Shown in pieces: positions 1 through 11,056 of a stretch of DNA of 64,000 bases. Source of the stretch: Bathymodiolus brooksi. Taxonomy: Eukaryota > Mollusca > Bivalvia > Mytilida > Modiolidae. Each line of letters starts with the position of its first letter. Within the stretch, counting starts at the first letter, position 1. The notes under the pieces were generated by a model. That model was not told the origin of the DNA. It did no database searches and saw nothing but the letters and a program-made list of their open reading frames with translations. The DNA lies in the NCBI GenBank assembly GCA_963680875.1, contig OY804575.1, positions 105,269,505 to 105,333,504 of the forward strand, written 5' to 3'. The position numbers were made by a program, and so were the translations under genes.

Positions 1-300
1 TGATATGACTATCTGGTATTCTTAATCAATGTTTTTGCACCGCGTTCGTTACAACGAATGCTGTATAACCTAAAGAGGTCATAAAACACCAAAATAAGCA
101 TATAAGTCGATAGCAACACATTTATATTAGTCAGTATAAATAGGACTATCCTGGTTCAAATCAAATGACAGAACAACATCGCTATCTAACTACAAAATGA
201 CTATTGTGGATTTGTCACGACATTACATGGCAGATAATTTTGTCCACAACAACAAAGCCTTGTAAAAATCTACTAAATTTCAGACATCATGACCATCGTC

Positions 301-1229
301 TTACAATAAGGTAACATTCTTTGTTATGGCATTTTTACATGTGTCGCTACCATAACAGGGACAAAGATCTGTACACGACAGAATCTGTTCAAAACAAACA
401 CAGCTACTGGAACAAATTGATTTGCCTTTGCAACTGCACACGAGATCATGCAGGAAGTGTGATGACATTTGTCCCAGGAAGAAGACAGGTACCAGACCAC
501 CCTTGTTTTCCCATCCGAACATTAAAGGAGACCTAACAGGGGACTGCGCTTTTTGTGAGGATTTCCAGATATAGGTCTGCACAGATGCTCTTAGTACATG
601 CTGATGGAATGTCGCTTCGCATGGTGGTAACTTGGCCAGGCTTGCTTCTTTGTTTTGTTGCAAGTCGAACTCTGAATTTATTGAGATTAGAGTAATCTGC
701 TCGTAGTTTGGCTTTTTGAATAGTCTTCAACTGAGATTTTCAGCTTCTCAATATCACGTCTTGAGATACCTACAGCAGAGTGTAAAATTTGTTCATCAGA
801 AATACCTTCAACATCAACTTGAAAATCATTTTCCAACTCAGAGGCTTTAAATTTGGACTTGTATTTATAGCATCGCCTAAGGAAAGCTTGTCACTGAAGA
901 CAAGATTTGACATTCCTTGGCCCCGCTGAGTATGTATAACTATAGAACCAGCATAATGTTTAACTAGCCTGTCTTGTAACTTGGCAGATGAGTAGGTACT
1001 GGTGTCTGCGGGTAGATATCCTTTGTATTTTTCAAGTAATTGTGTCATCCGAAATACCTTTTTGTGAACGACTAAATCATCGTTGATTTCATGAATTAAA
1101 TTCTGGAAGGCGATTTCGTTACTAGAAAGATCAGAATCCTGTTTCTGTTCGTTTTTCGGGGAACTCTTTTAACAGATATTTAGTCATGCACCCGTTGTGA
1201 TAAACTCCTTTCAGAACAAAATCGTCACA
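301..1229 (-). pseudogene. C-terminal part of a broken Cys-rich (zinc-binding type) gene
   Basis: Minus-strand coding remains continue the gene that starts at 4755. From 1229 downward one reads a piece with the motif VYHNGCMTKYLL, a frameshift near 1150, then a long stretch to about 860, more frameshifts at 530-860, and finally a clean 120-residue frame (663-301). That last frame has LPPCEATFHQHVLRASVQ, a tryptophan-rich GWENKGG region and a cysteine cluster CSCKGKSICSSSCVCF, ending CPCYGSDTCKN and a stop. The order (PPxEA..xQH, GW, then a C-x-C-rich end) matches, from memory, an uncharacterised multicopy invertebrate family. At least two frameshifts and the 3-kb insertion upstream make it a pseudogene. 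Function is unknown; zinc binding is inferred from Cys/His spacing only. Confidence 0.6.
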
Positions 1230-1527
1230 ATGGAGACCATTCACCCATTTTCCCCCCAGGTGGCGTCGCTGTACCAACGGTGGTTAGGAAAACGTTTGTT
1301 TTCCGATAAACGCTTGTAACCAATGTAATCAAATGGCAATATCATTACCTACGCGGTGTCCTAGATCTGAAGCGTTGCGTAATATGACGGTAGGCACGGC
1401 CTATAGAGAAGACGGAAGTGAACATAATAGATTTTAATTTGATATTTCCAATACCTTTTTTTCTAGTTTATTTCACAGTGACCGGTAACAATCATAGCCT
1501 ATAGGGCCCATTGCCTGCAATGGCAAT

Positions 1528-1652
1528 GTAAAATTGCATGTACGTGGGTTTTTTTTACTTCATTTGGTGTCTAATGACGTAAAATTGCACACGAGTTTTT
1601 TTTTGCTTCATTTGTTGTCTAATGACATAAAATTGCACACGAGTTTTCAGAC
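1528..1652. repeat. Short tandem repeat, period about 49 bp
   Basis: Two and a half imperfect copies of a unit containing AAAATTGCACACGAGTTTT and CTTCATTTG(T/G)TGTCTAATGA. It lies inside the TIR element. Confidence 0.7.
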
Positions 1653-1774
1653 TAAATTGAACCCGATTGAAAATTGTACACGTATTTTTTTCACACTGTA
1701 TAGGGTCTAACCATGTAAATTTGCGTACTCGCTTTTGCTTCAAAAACAATGCAAGAAGAGTTTTAAGATCCCCA

Positions 1775-1905
1775 AGCGCAAGGGCAGGCAATACAATGGC
1801 CAAAAGAAAAAGGACAATCACTGATCTACAAAACACTACACAGAAAACTATCATTACCCCCACAGCGATATATTTTTTCACAGGAAACAAAAATCAGATT
1901 TTTAT
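1775..1905 (-). repeat. Reverse-transcriptase-associated 3' repeat, fragment
   Basis: Minus-oriented piece of the dispersed repeat that follows the reverse transcriptase at 38.6-39.3 and 59.7-60.6 kb. Shared words include CAATACAATGGCCAA and ACAAAACACTACACAG. Confidence 0.5.
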
Positions 1906-2156
1906 TTTTTGTACATAAAAAAAAATCAGTAATTTCCCTTCAAATTTTTATCATAAATTTCTCGTTGAGAACTGTAGGGCCGGATTAGTGATATATTTTT
2001 GCATTTTTCGTGTCAATTTATTTTGTTTCTTTAAAATTTCACCACATAATTAATATATTTTTTTTTCAGAAAAAAACATCCTAAAAGTTAAATGGTCGTC
2101 TCCTTAATGACATGAATGTGTCTCGGCCGCGTCCATGCAGCTTCGTATAATACGAA

Positions 2157-2512
2157 CCGCATCGGTGGCGTAATGGTTAGAGTGCTCGCCTCGAGTGCGG
2201 CATCGTGGGTTCGAGCCCCGGTCGGGTCATACCAAAGACTATACAAATTGATATTTTTGCTTCTCTGGTAAGCACGCAGCATTAAAGAAAAAGAGCAAAG
2301 ACTGGTCGGCTCGGAATCAGGATAATGTGTCCGAGTGAGGCGACATGTCTATCCGCGGACTGTTGTTTTAGTGAGCTAGCACTATAAAAATCCAACTCAA
2401 TGTGTTGGTCTAGTACAAAGCGGACCTCATCATCATCTCATTGAAAATTAACTTGTTCTCGCCATGATATAGCTGAAAAATTGCTGAATTGACATTAAAC
2501 AACAACAATCAC
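2157..2512 (+). mobile_element. tRNA-derived SINE, family 1, near full length
   Basis: The head has an A-box-like TGGCGTAATGGTTAGAG and a B-box-like GTGGGTTCGAGCCCC, as in a tRNA. A body with GTGTCCGAGTGAGGCGACAT follows, then the common tail GCCATGATATAGCTGAAAAA..ATTAAACAACAA. About 355 bp. Other copies of this family are at 47742, 52748 and 53684 (minus) and 57806 (plus). It is not a functional tRNA gene because no acceptor stem closes. Confidence 0.75.
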
Positions 2513-2811
2513 TCGTATAATGCGTGTCCGGATTTCAAGAACCTTATGTAAGAAAGTTCAACAGTTTAATTATTGCTTCTGATTCGCGGATTTGTCCCTA
2601 TAAGATTGATTCCTTAAAAAGTAAACCTTCAAAGAGATAAGTTGCATTTTAATGCTTGGTGCTTTAACCATTCATATGCTTTTCTTCTATCATCATATGT
2701 AGCACTATCATGTAATTTAATCAACACCGCCCAAATATATTTTGTATTTAGTGTAGAGGTTGTTAAATAGCTTGTATTATCGTTGAAATGAAACAGTACA
2801 CTTCTTGTTTC

Positions 2812-2927
2812 GTGACGGCCAGTTTTATTCGGCCCGTTTTATTGGTGGAGGAAACCGGAGTTCCCTGAAAAAACCACCGACCTGCCGCAAGTCACTGACA
2901 AACTTTATCATATAGAAATCACATTAG
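2812..2927 (-). mobile_element. SINE family 2, 3' body fragment
   Basis: Carries TTTTATTGGTGGAGGAAACC and CACCGACCTGCCGCAAGTCA, the body of SINE family 2 in reverse orientation; head and tail are missing. Confidence 0.65.
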
Positions 2928-2955
2928 TATTATTACCAATCAATAATAGTTAAGC

Positions 2956-3032
2956 GACTGTTGATGAAAAATAAAATCCACACATGACTTTTGATGAAAA
3001 TAAAATGTACACATGACTGTTCATGAAAAAAA
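2956..3032. repeat. Triple direct repeat, about 31 bp
   Basis: TGATGAAAA-TAAAAT-CACATGACT recurs three times with small changes. Confidence 0.6.
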
Positions 3033-3325
3033 ATCAACATTTATATCTATAATACGACCCAGATATTCACGTTTGAATTTTATTTATCAAAATCTTCAGA
3101 ATGTTTGATGCCTTTATTTGAATGGCTTAAGATAAAGCTGAAATCGTAAAATTTTTAATTTTGCTTTTTTCAATTTTCGCAAAATTAGAGCCCACGCGAA
3201 CAGTTTGACTAAAAAAAAGCAAAATTAACACCCCTTCGAAAATAACCACTTAAATAGTAGATTAATAAATGTAGATATTTATGTTTGAGACAGAATATGT
3301 TTTTAACATCATGTTGGGGATCAGT

Positions 3326-3412
3326 GAGTAATTGTTGTTTACCGCAATTTTTCAGATATATCACGACGAGAACAAGTTAATTTTCAATGAGATGAAGATG
3401 AGGTCCCAACTC
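3326..3412 (-). mobile_element. SINE family 1, 3' fragment
   Basis: GTGAGTAATTGTTGTTTA followed by TTTTCAGATATATCACGACG and AGAACAAGTTAATTTTCAAT is the reversed tail of SINE family 1. Confidence 0.65.
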
Positions 3413-4218
3413 GCTTAGTTGCTTTTTTTTTATAATATATATATATAATATATATATATCTTAAAGATATAGGGGTGCATATTTTTTATTAATAAAGTTA
3501 TATGTCTTAAAGACAAGCCACTGTGGTTGGAATCCGGAACAGAACAGTACATAAAATTCGCCAAGAATAATTAATGTACGTGAAATTGATCGAAATTATT
3601 TGATTCTAACCATTAATAAACGATTATTTACCATGAAAGTAGAACATCACGATACAACAAAACTAGGAAACCAACACGAAAATCTTTTAAAAAGGAAAAT
3701 ACAAAGAATGTGAACAAATATCAAACTTTGTTTAACAACGTACGTACACGTGCACTATAGTTTCCTCATTCAACAGTTATTGTACGTATGCTATGCGTAT
3801 TTACTAATTACAAAATTATTGAAAATATTGATTTTGGCTCATAGAGAACATAAGAAAAAATTAATAAGAATGTATTCAATTTTATTTTATATTCGCATTC
3901 ACAGTTAGTAACAGGTGCCCGTGACGCAGATATGATTGCAACGTTGTCCTTGTCTTATTTCAACGTAATGACGTGATCACTTTAGTAATTTAGTAACATG
4001 TCAGAAGATGGTTACAACTTATGATGCATTTGTTATTAACTTGAGGAATATTGTTATACAAATAAAAAATAATTATTGTTGGATAATTAGATAGAAATTG
4101 TGTTGGAAATAATAGTTTACATAGGTTACAAACGTCTAAGCGATAATAAAACGCTCCGCTAACCACCGTTGGTACTCGAGCGACACCTGTTGAGTAAATT
4201 TGGGTGAATGGTCTCCAT

Positions 4219-4755
4219 TCAACACGCGAACCAGTCTTATCATCATTTTGACTCAATGCGCACTCCATCAACTTGTTCACACGCTCACTGGATGCAATTT
4301 TATGTACTTTAAAATCCTTCTTGAATGTTTTATTTTAACAAATGAAACAAAAATCCCACTGAATGGGTTCGTACTGGGAGCGTGTTACAACACTTGTTTG
4401 TGACATAGTTGAAACTTGTTCAGTACTTGTAAAACTTTATCTGATCTGTTTTGAAAACACTGCAGTTTTGTTTACTTGTATATTTTCTATAGCAATTACG
4501 GTGGTAAACAACTTTAATTTTACGTGATATAAAATTGTCCAGTGTGGACATTTCCTGCAAAATAAGAGAATACACCTCATCTCTTTTAACTTCCATCGAT
4601 CTTACAAAACTATCTTTGCCTACATCTCGCATACAAATCACAGGTTCTGCATTGGAACATTGACATATAATGCATTGCTCCCAGTTCAACGCTTCTTTTC
4701 TCCTTTTTGGACTAGAAGGAGAAAGTTTCAAAGGACTACCGAACGATGCCATCAT
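4219..4755 (-). pseudogene. N-terminal part of the Cys-rich gene
   Basis: A minus-strand frame starts with Met at 4755 (MMASFGSPLKLSPSSPKRRK). It contains WEQCIICQ and VVYHRNCYRKYTSK, a C-x2-C ... H-x3-C arrangement expected of a zinc-binding fold. The frame stops at 4420, but shifted frames carry on with QWDFCFIC and KTFKKDFKVHK..SERVNKLMECALSQNDDK down to about 4230, where the TIR element begins. The reading resumes at 1229. This looks like one gene broken by frameshifts and an insertion. The family is recognised only by pattern (uncharacterised invertebrate multicopy proteins), and no function is claimed. Confidence 0.6.
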
Positions 4756-5409
4756 ACGGAATATGAACGTGTCTGTCCGATTAAATTCTGGTACTACAAT
4801 AACCTAATTACTAATCAACAAAATACACTAATTATCGACAAACAAACGACAAAAAAAACGCCAAATGAAGTCTGAAAACCTCAGTAAACATTGTTCGAAA
4901 AGCCGAATACTTAACAATGAAATAAATCAGAAACTAAGCCATTTCATTCAAAGAAGACAACGTGCTATTTAATGACTTGAAGATCAGTCGAACTATATTT
5001 ATAAACTCATATGGATCTTAAATAATGAAGACCCAACTATACTCAGATATCTTTGTCAATATCTTTTATCAACAACTATTTGATTAAATGGAATTGGAGA
5101 TCTGCAAACTGGATGACCTACATTGAGCATGAGAAAGAAAATATTCTTTTTGGCATCGTCCCTTGATGCTCACTGCTGGTTACCCAAAAGCTCTGATCCC
5201 TTTCCATGTTCCAAACAATATTCCTTCCACATCAACATGGCCGGTCTGCACTAGACACAAGTAGGACTTTATTCCTTTTAGCATCGACTCAAGGTGTCTC
5301 TTGCAGATTGGTGATGAATCACCTGATATATATGTATATGTTCTCTCTCATCACCCCCCACCCCCTCATATATATGTGAGTAAGTGTATGTACGTTTATG
5401 TGCATATAT

Positions 5410-5612
5410 CTCTTTTCCTGCCCGAGTGTGCCTGCACCACAATTATTGATATTTCACCGCGAATATTTAAGTTGATATATTGTTGTTGTGTATCAATCAT
5501 AATTGTTATTGTATTGTTGTTGTGTATCAATCATAATTGTTATTTGTATATGCCCTCCTGGGGCCCTGATTTGGTTAATAAACTTATTCTATTCTATTCT
5601 ATTCTATAATCA
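5410..5612 (+). mobile_element. Retroelement 3' end with (ATTCT)n tail
   Basis: ATTGATATTTCACCGCGAAT followed by GGGGCCCTGATTTG and TTAATAAACTTATTCTATTC; the same end recurs at 35437-35525. A terminal short-unit tail is typical of LINE 3' ends. A 37-bp internal stretch (TTGTTGTGTATCAATCATAA) is tandemly doubled here and absent from the 35-kb copy. No coding part is seen. Confidence 0.5.
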
Positions 5613-6214
5613 TAATAAAGTAAAATGAATTCTATTCTATAGAATCGGAAACGGCGTATCAAATTTCCGCGTATAAAAGGCATTAAATGAGAGACGAAAC
5701 AAACAAAAAATAGCATTTTTCTGCGTAACTGCAAGTATCCATGATATGCAATTTGGCATGAATTTTTGGACTAATGTAACGTTACTTTATCAATACTAAA
5801 AATGTACGGAAATACAAAATAAATTTGCTGAAAGAGAAAACTTGTCTTATTTTCCACCAAAATAAGGGGTATTTTGAGAGGCTAGTTATATTAAATCAGA
5901 CGAGAATTAACTCTTCTTTTTCATCTATTGATACAATTAAATGTCTGTTTAATTGTGTAATATATCTTTTTTATCGATAAACGATCACGTGTTATAGATA
6001 TGAAATTTTATTTTCACCTGGTCAACTATGTATCAGTTGGGTACTTTCGGAAAACCAAAATTTCCAAGAAAAGTTGTCTTACGATTTTTTTACGACCCAC
6101 TTAATTTGAAAATATAGACATTTTTCTATCGAATGAGCATAGTTTTATCCATATGTTATTTCGGTACATTAAACTCCGAATTCATGCATATTTTCAGTCA
6201 TCATCTACGCTACT
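5613..6214. other. AT-rich stretch, no gene seen
   Basis: No coherent frame, splice-consistent exon or recognisable repeat was found between the ATTCT tail and the start of segment copy A. Confidence 0.5.
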
Positions 6215-8165
6215 ACAAGTCAGTACAGCTTTCCCTGCATACTATAACAACGATGTTCGATTGATCTTTACTCCCATTTGTATTGTAGGAGTTTCATGTT
6301 TTATTTATGTTATTTGTATTTATTAAAGCACACCGCTGTCCAACACGATTTTCATAGCAGATGATGTTCGTGTCGTTTATCAGTAACATGAGTGGGGTGT
6401 CACACGTGAAGCAGGAACCGCTATCCATTCCTAAGAACCTGAGTTCCCCCCTGTTTTAGTGGGGTACACCTTTAGTTTTCTTTGTACGGTTTTGTCCTTT
6501 TGTCTTTTTTCTCTTTTAGCCATTGTATCGTCTGTCATTCGATTTACGGCTTCTGGTTACCCTTTTGGTATATTCAAGCTTTTAATACAATTGAAAAAAG
6601 GTCCAGATTTAAAACATTTAAATAATCTTAAATGTTGTCATCCGAAAGACTGAGGAAAGTGAACCCGACCTCGGCATAAATCTTTTGTTCATGTTCATGC
6701 TGTTTCGCAGCGAGTGCAAATTAATTTCATATTTAACGACAATGCACGTGTATTGTGTTTATCAAAAAGTTCAAGACAACTGCAAAATTGTCTGAAAATA
6801 GACGAACAAAGTGTCGTTCTAATCGTTTGTAATGGCATCTTCTGTGACATTAGCACTTATACTGTTACCGTTTCTTTCTGTCGCTCTACATGAATTAGGT
6901 ACCAGAAATTATTCATGAGGCCCATGACCTAATAACACTAAAGTTGATTTGATCCCCTTTATTAGTACTCAAATCACACAATTGCAGGATAAAGCTAGGT
7001 AATATGCACTCGTAAATTTTTCGTTGAAATGACAGTAGACTTTTAAAAAGGGAGTGTGCTTGAATATTATTCATAGTTGTTTAATATAAAATCATTAGCA
7101 TTTAAGTTATATTTTAGAACCAAGTAAACAATAGGGCCATAGGGGGGACACTGGTGGCTGTTTTAAAAACAACAAGTGAAGGGGGAAATTGTGGATGGAA
7201 TCGGAAATTGTTTGCCTTGCAACGGGCCACCAACGACCACTACCACTTCTGAGGCTGCTGTGCGTAATATGCTATGAACAAGGGTAACACAATTTCGTAG
7301 CCCTGGTACATGTACTTTATGACAATTACGCAATACTTGGTGATGTCGGTCATTTCCGATATTACATGTAATGACAGTGTATACTATTAGGTATTGCCTG
7401 TAATGATATGGTAAACGTTGTACATTATTATAATGACCAACGTAGGAGGACTCAATCATGATTCATCCTATAGTGTTCAGAACTGGGTGTATTTGACTTA
7501 ATGATACCGACACAACGATTCAACTATCATGGACAAAAGGACTAAAAAGTTATTGCTCAAAATAATTAAAGACAACAGGGACAATAATTGTTTCCAACTA
7601 TTTCGGGTGGAAAGTTGAAATGATCTATTATAGGGTTGGATAAATTTTAATGAGGGAACCGATATTGAAGACTTGAGACTCGGGACTCGGAACTCGAACA
7701 GATTAGGGGAAAATATATGGTATTTTCATTGAACTTAGCATGAAAGGGGATCATATTTCCCGCAACAAAGGAAGATAACTCATGTAAAACGTATATTTAA
7801 TAAAAAAAAATCAAAATCGGAAATGTGCAAATTCTATTAATTCTACGGCCGTCATCACGAATGGGTTGGCCGTTACGAAATATTCATATTTCCAATGGTA
7901 ATGGACCTTTTCCTATTGGACTTGACTATGAGTAACACGGTCTGTGACTTAAGTAACAAGAACCGCTTACTCTTAACGACAACATGAGATCACCCCTGGT
8001 TTTTGGGTGGAGGCTGTGTTGCTCCTCGTTTTAGTTTTCTGTGTTTTTTTGCTTCGTTTGTTTTCGTTCTGTGTCTTGTGCCACATATTCCCTGAGTCTT
8101 TGAACTGCACATTCTTGATTGTCCTTTCTCTTCGGTTTTTTCTAACGTTTATTAAAAGAAGGCTA

Positions 8166-9162
8166 CAATACGGTTGTCTCGAATCATTTCCATTCCGTCC
8201 CGTCAAAAACTTTTTATTTTCGTCTGCCAAACCACGTGATTTTGATGGAATGTTAGGCACTGGACTTCCGGTGTCAATGTACACAACGAAAACTCCAATC
8301 GATAAGTGCCATTTTAACGTTACTCAACTTAAAGATTTTTTTACATTTTCTGTAAAAGACAGATATCAATTAAATTATTGTATTTGTATCAAAGACGTTC
8401 ATGCACAGACAACTACTTTAAAATAAAATTTGTTTTCTTTCTTTATTTACTGCTGTCAGCACCGTGAAAGAAAAACGATCTGTCTTGATATATTTTTGTT
8501 ATCAGACAGACAGTGGAGTACCGAACACCAATATTTACTCAGCCGTTTTTTTGGCGTCTCCATATTACAATTACTTATAATTTGATTTGATTTGAATCAT
8601 GTAATCTGATTGGCTAATCCGCCTGAAGAAAAGTTTGGTTATACTTGATAACCTGGGTTGGTATTGTGACGTCACCAACGTGTTCCTCCGCCAACAACAA
8701 ATTCAAATAGTCACATGAAATAGTCGTAATTAAAATCGAGAAATCATTACATTTTGTTGTAAAAATTAAATTATATGGAATATTTTAAATTGTTGAACAG
8801 GTTATACTTGCATAGTCGTAATTAAAATCGAGGAATCATTACATTTTGTTGTAAAAATTTAATTATATGGAATATTTTAAATTGTTGAACAGGTTATACT
8901 TGCATAACCTGGTTTGTGTCAGTTTACGCTTTTCATAAACGGCTTTGCGGTTTATTAAGCGTAAACTGACCCAAACCAGGTTATATCGTTCAACAATTTC
9001 AAATATTCCTAAATAATCTACCGCATCTACGACTATGATATGTTGACGCTGTCACAGTAATAGCGTAAACACCGGAAGTAGTCTGCCTAACATTTCAGAT
9101 GTCATGACACGAAAAAAGACGGAACGAGATCGGAAATGACATGATTCGAAACAACCGTATTG
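8166..9162. mobile_element. TIR element E1, copy in segment A
   Basis: Begins CAATACGGTTGTCTCGAATC and ends ATTCGAAACAACCGTATTG, a terminal inverted repeat of about 22 bp with looser similarity further in (TTCCGTC / GACGGAA). Other copies: 43346-44260 and 45247-46810. It has a short open frame (to 8426, including GTGLPVSMYTTKTPIDKC) that is kept in the B copy but resembles no transposase, so the element is probably non-autonomous. It carries a secondary hairpin insertion at 8582-9017. Confidence 0.7.
8582..9017. mobile_element. 431-bp palindromic insertion with ATAAT duplication
   Basis: In E1 copy C the sequence reads ACTTATAATCTACCGC without interruption. Here the same site reads ACTTATAAT, then about 431 bp, then ATAATCTACCGC. 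The insertion is therefore flanked by a 5-bp direct repeat, ATAAT (8577-8581 and 9013-9017). Its 3' third is a long imperfect palindrome (8869-9009) with arms sharing GTTGAACAGGTTATA / AACCTGG and GTCAGTTTACGCTT. No open frame. The superfamily is not assigned. Confidence 0.7.
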
Positions 9163-9645
9163 ATTTTATTTATGGCAATATTATTATCCGCGAAAAATGA
9201 AGTCAATTGTAGCGCGAAATTTAAATTTTCTTAAACTAGTGAATTATGTAGGACACTTCAAAAGCTATTTAATTTCCCGAAGGTATTATCATATAATAGG
9301 TATAGAGATACATATTCATGTATGTAAATAAACAAGAGAGAGAGAAAGAACAAAGCAGGCGTAAGTAATTGCGAAACGGTTGCAGCTACATTTCAGAAAC
9401 TCTTGATTAAGTACCGGTCTCGATTCGTTTGTGATTTGGAAAGTTAAACGAGTCAGGGAAGTCGGGTTTTTTGTGCTTAGTGATTTGTTTAACTTGTTGA
9501 AATGTTTTTACCTAAAACGTCAATGGCATAGGTACAGGAAAAATAATTGTTTCTAACATATTGTCGTTCTTGTTAATGTGGGTCGTTGTTTTATTGTACT
9601 AACTTTATTTTTTATATATTCGATTGTAACGTAAATTTCCCACTT

Positions 9646-9721
9646 AAGGATTGATCGCAATTTTTGTTCGGTTCATGAGGTTATTTCGAATGAACCGAAC
9701 AAATAATTTCGATCAATCCTT
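9646..9721. repeat. Palindrome at the end of segment A (core deleted)
   Basis: AAGGATTGATCGCAATTTTT ... GTTCGGTTCAT pairs with ATGAACCGAAC ... TCGATCAATCCTT. In copy B the palindrome is complete (44774-44920); A has lost the centre. Confidence 0.75.
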
Positions 9722-9772
9722 ATAAATTAATTCAAACTTTTACATACCCTCCTTCCGGTAAGTATAGGATAC

Positions 9773-9990
9773 AGTACTATTGAAACATAAGAAGCGGCCC
9801 GTATTGGATATAACGGGTTTCTTTTTCAGCATGAGTACTAAGGTGAAGGCCGAGGTGCGTAAATCTTACAAAATCATGTGGGATTCCCTTGTTTCTTTTT
9901 ATATTTATATTGTGTGGTCCCTGAGTACGAATGTGGAAAAAGAAACCCGTTTTATCCAATACAGGCAAATTCTTTTGTTTCAATAATAAT
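9773..9990. mobile_element. Inverted-repeat element carrying an NXPE exon fragment
   Basis: Two arms of about 68 bp in inverted orientation (9773-9840 and 9922-9990, roughly 80 percent alike; core TATTGGAT(A/T)(T/A)AACGGGTTTC) enclose about 80 bp. That centre contains 9858-9921, which is almost base-identical to the final exon of the NXPE-like gene at 47009-47073. On the minus strand it still reads GPHNINIKRNKGIPHDFVRF. The enclosed piece is too short to be functional. The layout resembles gene-fragment capture by a DNA element; conversion or a local rearrangement is the alternative. Confidence 0.7.
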
Positions 9991-10789
9991 GTATCTAACT
10001 TGTACAATAATAGTGTTGTTGATAAAATATATGGTATGGCATATATTTTTACACTTTTAATGTTTAGAAAGTCAAATAAGACAACAATTAACAAAAATAA
10101 AACGACAAATTTTTATCGGTCAACGTCATTTCGATTCTCCTTTAAATTTAGATATTTCAAGGTCTTTCAAGTGTTCCAAATCTTCACATGTGGTCTGTCT
10201 GATTTGTTATTACTTGCGGTCGGTTCGTTAATTGTTTTTGTATTGCGAGAATACATTTTAAAAGTTCACATACTCGTCAATTCTGAACATAAATTATGCC
10301 AGTTCTAAAATACTTGTATTGTGTCTTGTATATTGTTTTCTTAAACAAATTGTTGATATTTTTTTTTACAAAGCTTACTATCAAGAGTCAAATATACTAA
10401 TCATAGCGCATAGTAGTGTGGTCACCGTAGGTGAGTGGTTAGATGGAAGTTTTGAAAGTCAAAATAGACGTTGAAAAGCCCAGCGGTGGTTCGAGACACG
10501 AAAGCCCAAAAATAAGTAAAACGCGTTTTTAAGCCTAAAGCAGTAAAAGGTTAAAGTTCAAATATTCAAGAACAAAAGAATAAACTGTAGACTCTTAAAA
10601 ATAATCCACTGTTCGAACAATAGTGTGACGTCAGAGAAATGCATTACGTAAACGATATCAACTTTGTCCCAAAAATGGGTCAAATTATTAAAGTACAGCG
10701 GCCTGTATCAACGGCCTCTATTACCGGCCTGTATGTGATGTCAGAGGCCGCATTTACAATAGCGTTAAAAGGGCGATATTGAAAAAATT

Positions 10790-10812
10790 GAAGAAGAAGA
10801 AGAAGAAGAAAA
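10790..10812 (+). repeat. (GAA)n microsatellite
   Basis: Seven consecutive GAA triplets. Confidence 0.85.
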
Positions 10813-10966
10813 TAAACTTAGAACGCTGTGCGGACATACAATACGGGAGCAAATTAATTTAACAAAATGTGAATTTCTATAGAAATAGTCAGAATAAACA
10901 TAACTTGAGGTCAAGGGTCATGCAGTTGGGAAAGATGAAATCTGGGGGAGGTGGTGTTGGTGTTCC

Positions 10967-11056
10967 ATGATTACCTGCTCTAAATTATTTTAAGTCCCTA
11001 GACCCTTCCCTCATGATTACGTGCTCTAAATTATCATGTTTTAAGTCCCTAGACCC
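10967..11056 (+). repeat. 43-bp direct repeat, two copies
   Basis: CATGATTAC(C/G)TGCTCTAAA followed by TTTTAAGTCCCTAGACCC occurs twice in a row. Confidence 0.75.

Larger units (their letters stand above)
1230..4218. mobile_element. 3.0-kb TIR-bounded insertion splitting the Cys-rich gene
   Basis: Position 1230 onward (ATGGAGACCATTCACCCA) is repeated in inverted orientation ending at 4218. The similarity continues inward for about 105 bp; both arms carry GTACCAACGGTGGTTAG (the left arm lacks the first base) and then TTGTAACC.ATGTAA. The flanks on both sides are coding parts of one minus-strand gene, so this looks like a DNA transposon insertion. No transposase frame is visible inside, so it is non-autonomous or decayed. 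It contains SINE copies (2157-2512, 2812-2927, 3326-3412), a short tandem repeat and an AT microsatellite. No clean target duplication could be fixed. Confidence 0.6.
6215..9741 (+). repeat. Segmental duplication, copy A
   Basis: From ACAAGTCAGTACAGCTTTCC to TTAATTCAAACTTTT this 3.5-kb block is nearly the same as 41015-44940 in the same orientation. Similarity begins and ends abruptly on both sides. A carries a local 95-bp doubling (about 8710-8905) that B lacks. A lacks three pieces present in B: about 330 bp at 42175-42503, about 110 bp at 42757-42868, and the core of the terminal hairpin. Parts of the block are old mobile DNA: a reverse-transcriptase-associated 3' repeat at 6370-6600, a relative of the 34026 MITE at 6700-6990, and a TIR element at 8166-9162. 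No host gene was recognised inside. Confidence 0.85.

Noticed and set aside
2157..2235. Functional tRNA gene
   Set aside because: The A and B boxes are present but the stems do not close and a SINE body follows; the same holds for the other SINE heads.
8007..8426. 139-residue plus-strand protein in segment A (and 148 residues in B)
   Set aside because: The N-terminal half is a dispersed repeat and the frame crosses the TIR of element E1; conservation between A and B reflects duplication, not selection.
10421..10505. tRNA-Ser-like gene
   Set aside because: GTGAGTGGTTAGA and GGTTCGAGAC resemble A and B boxes, but the arms do not pair; at best an old SINE head.
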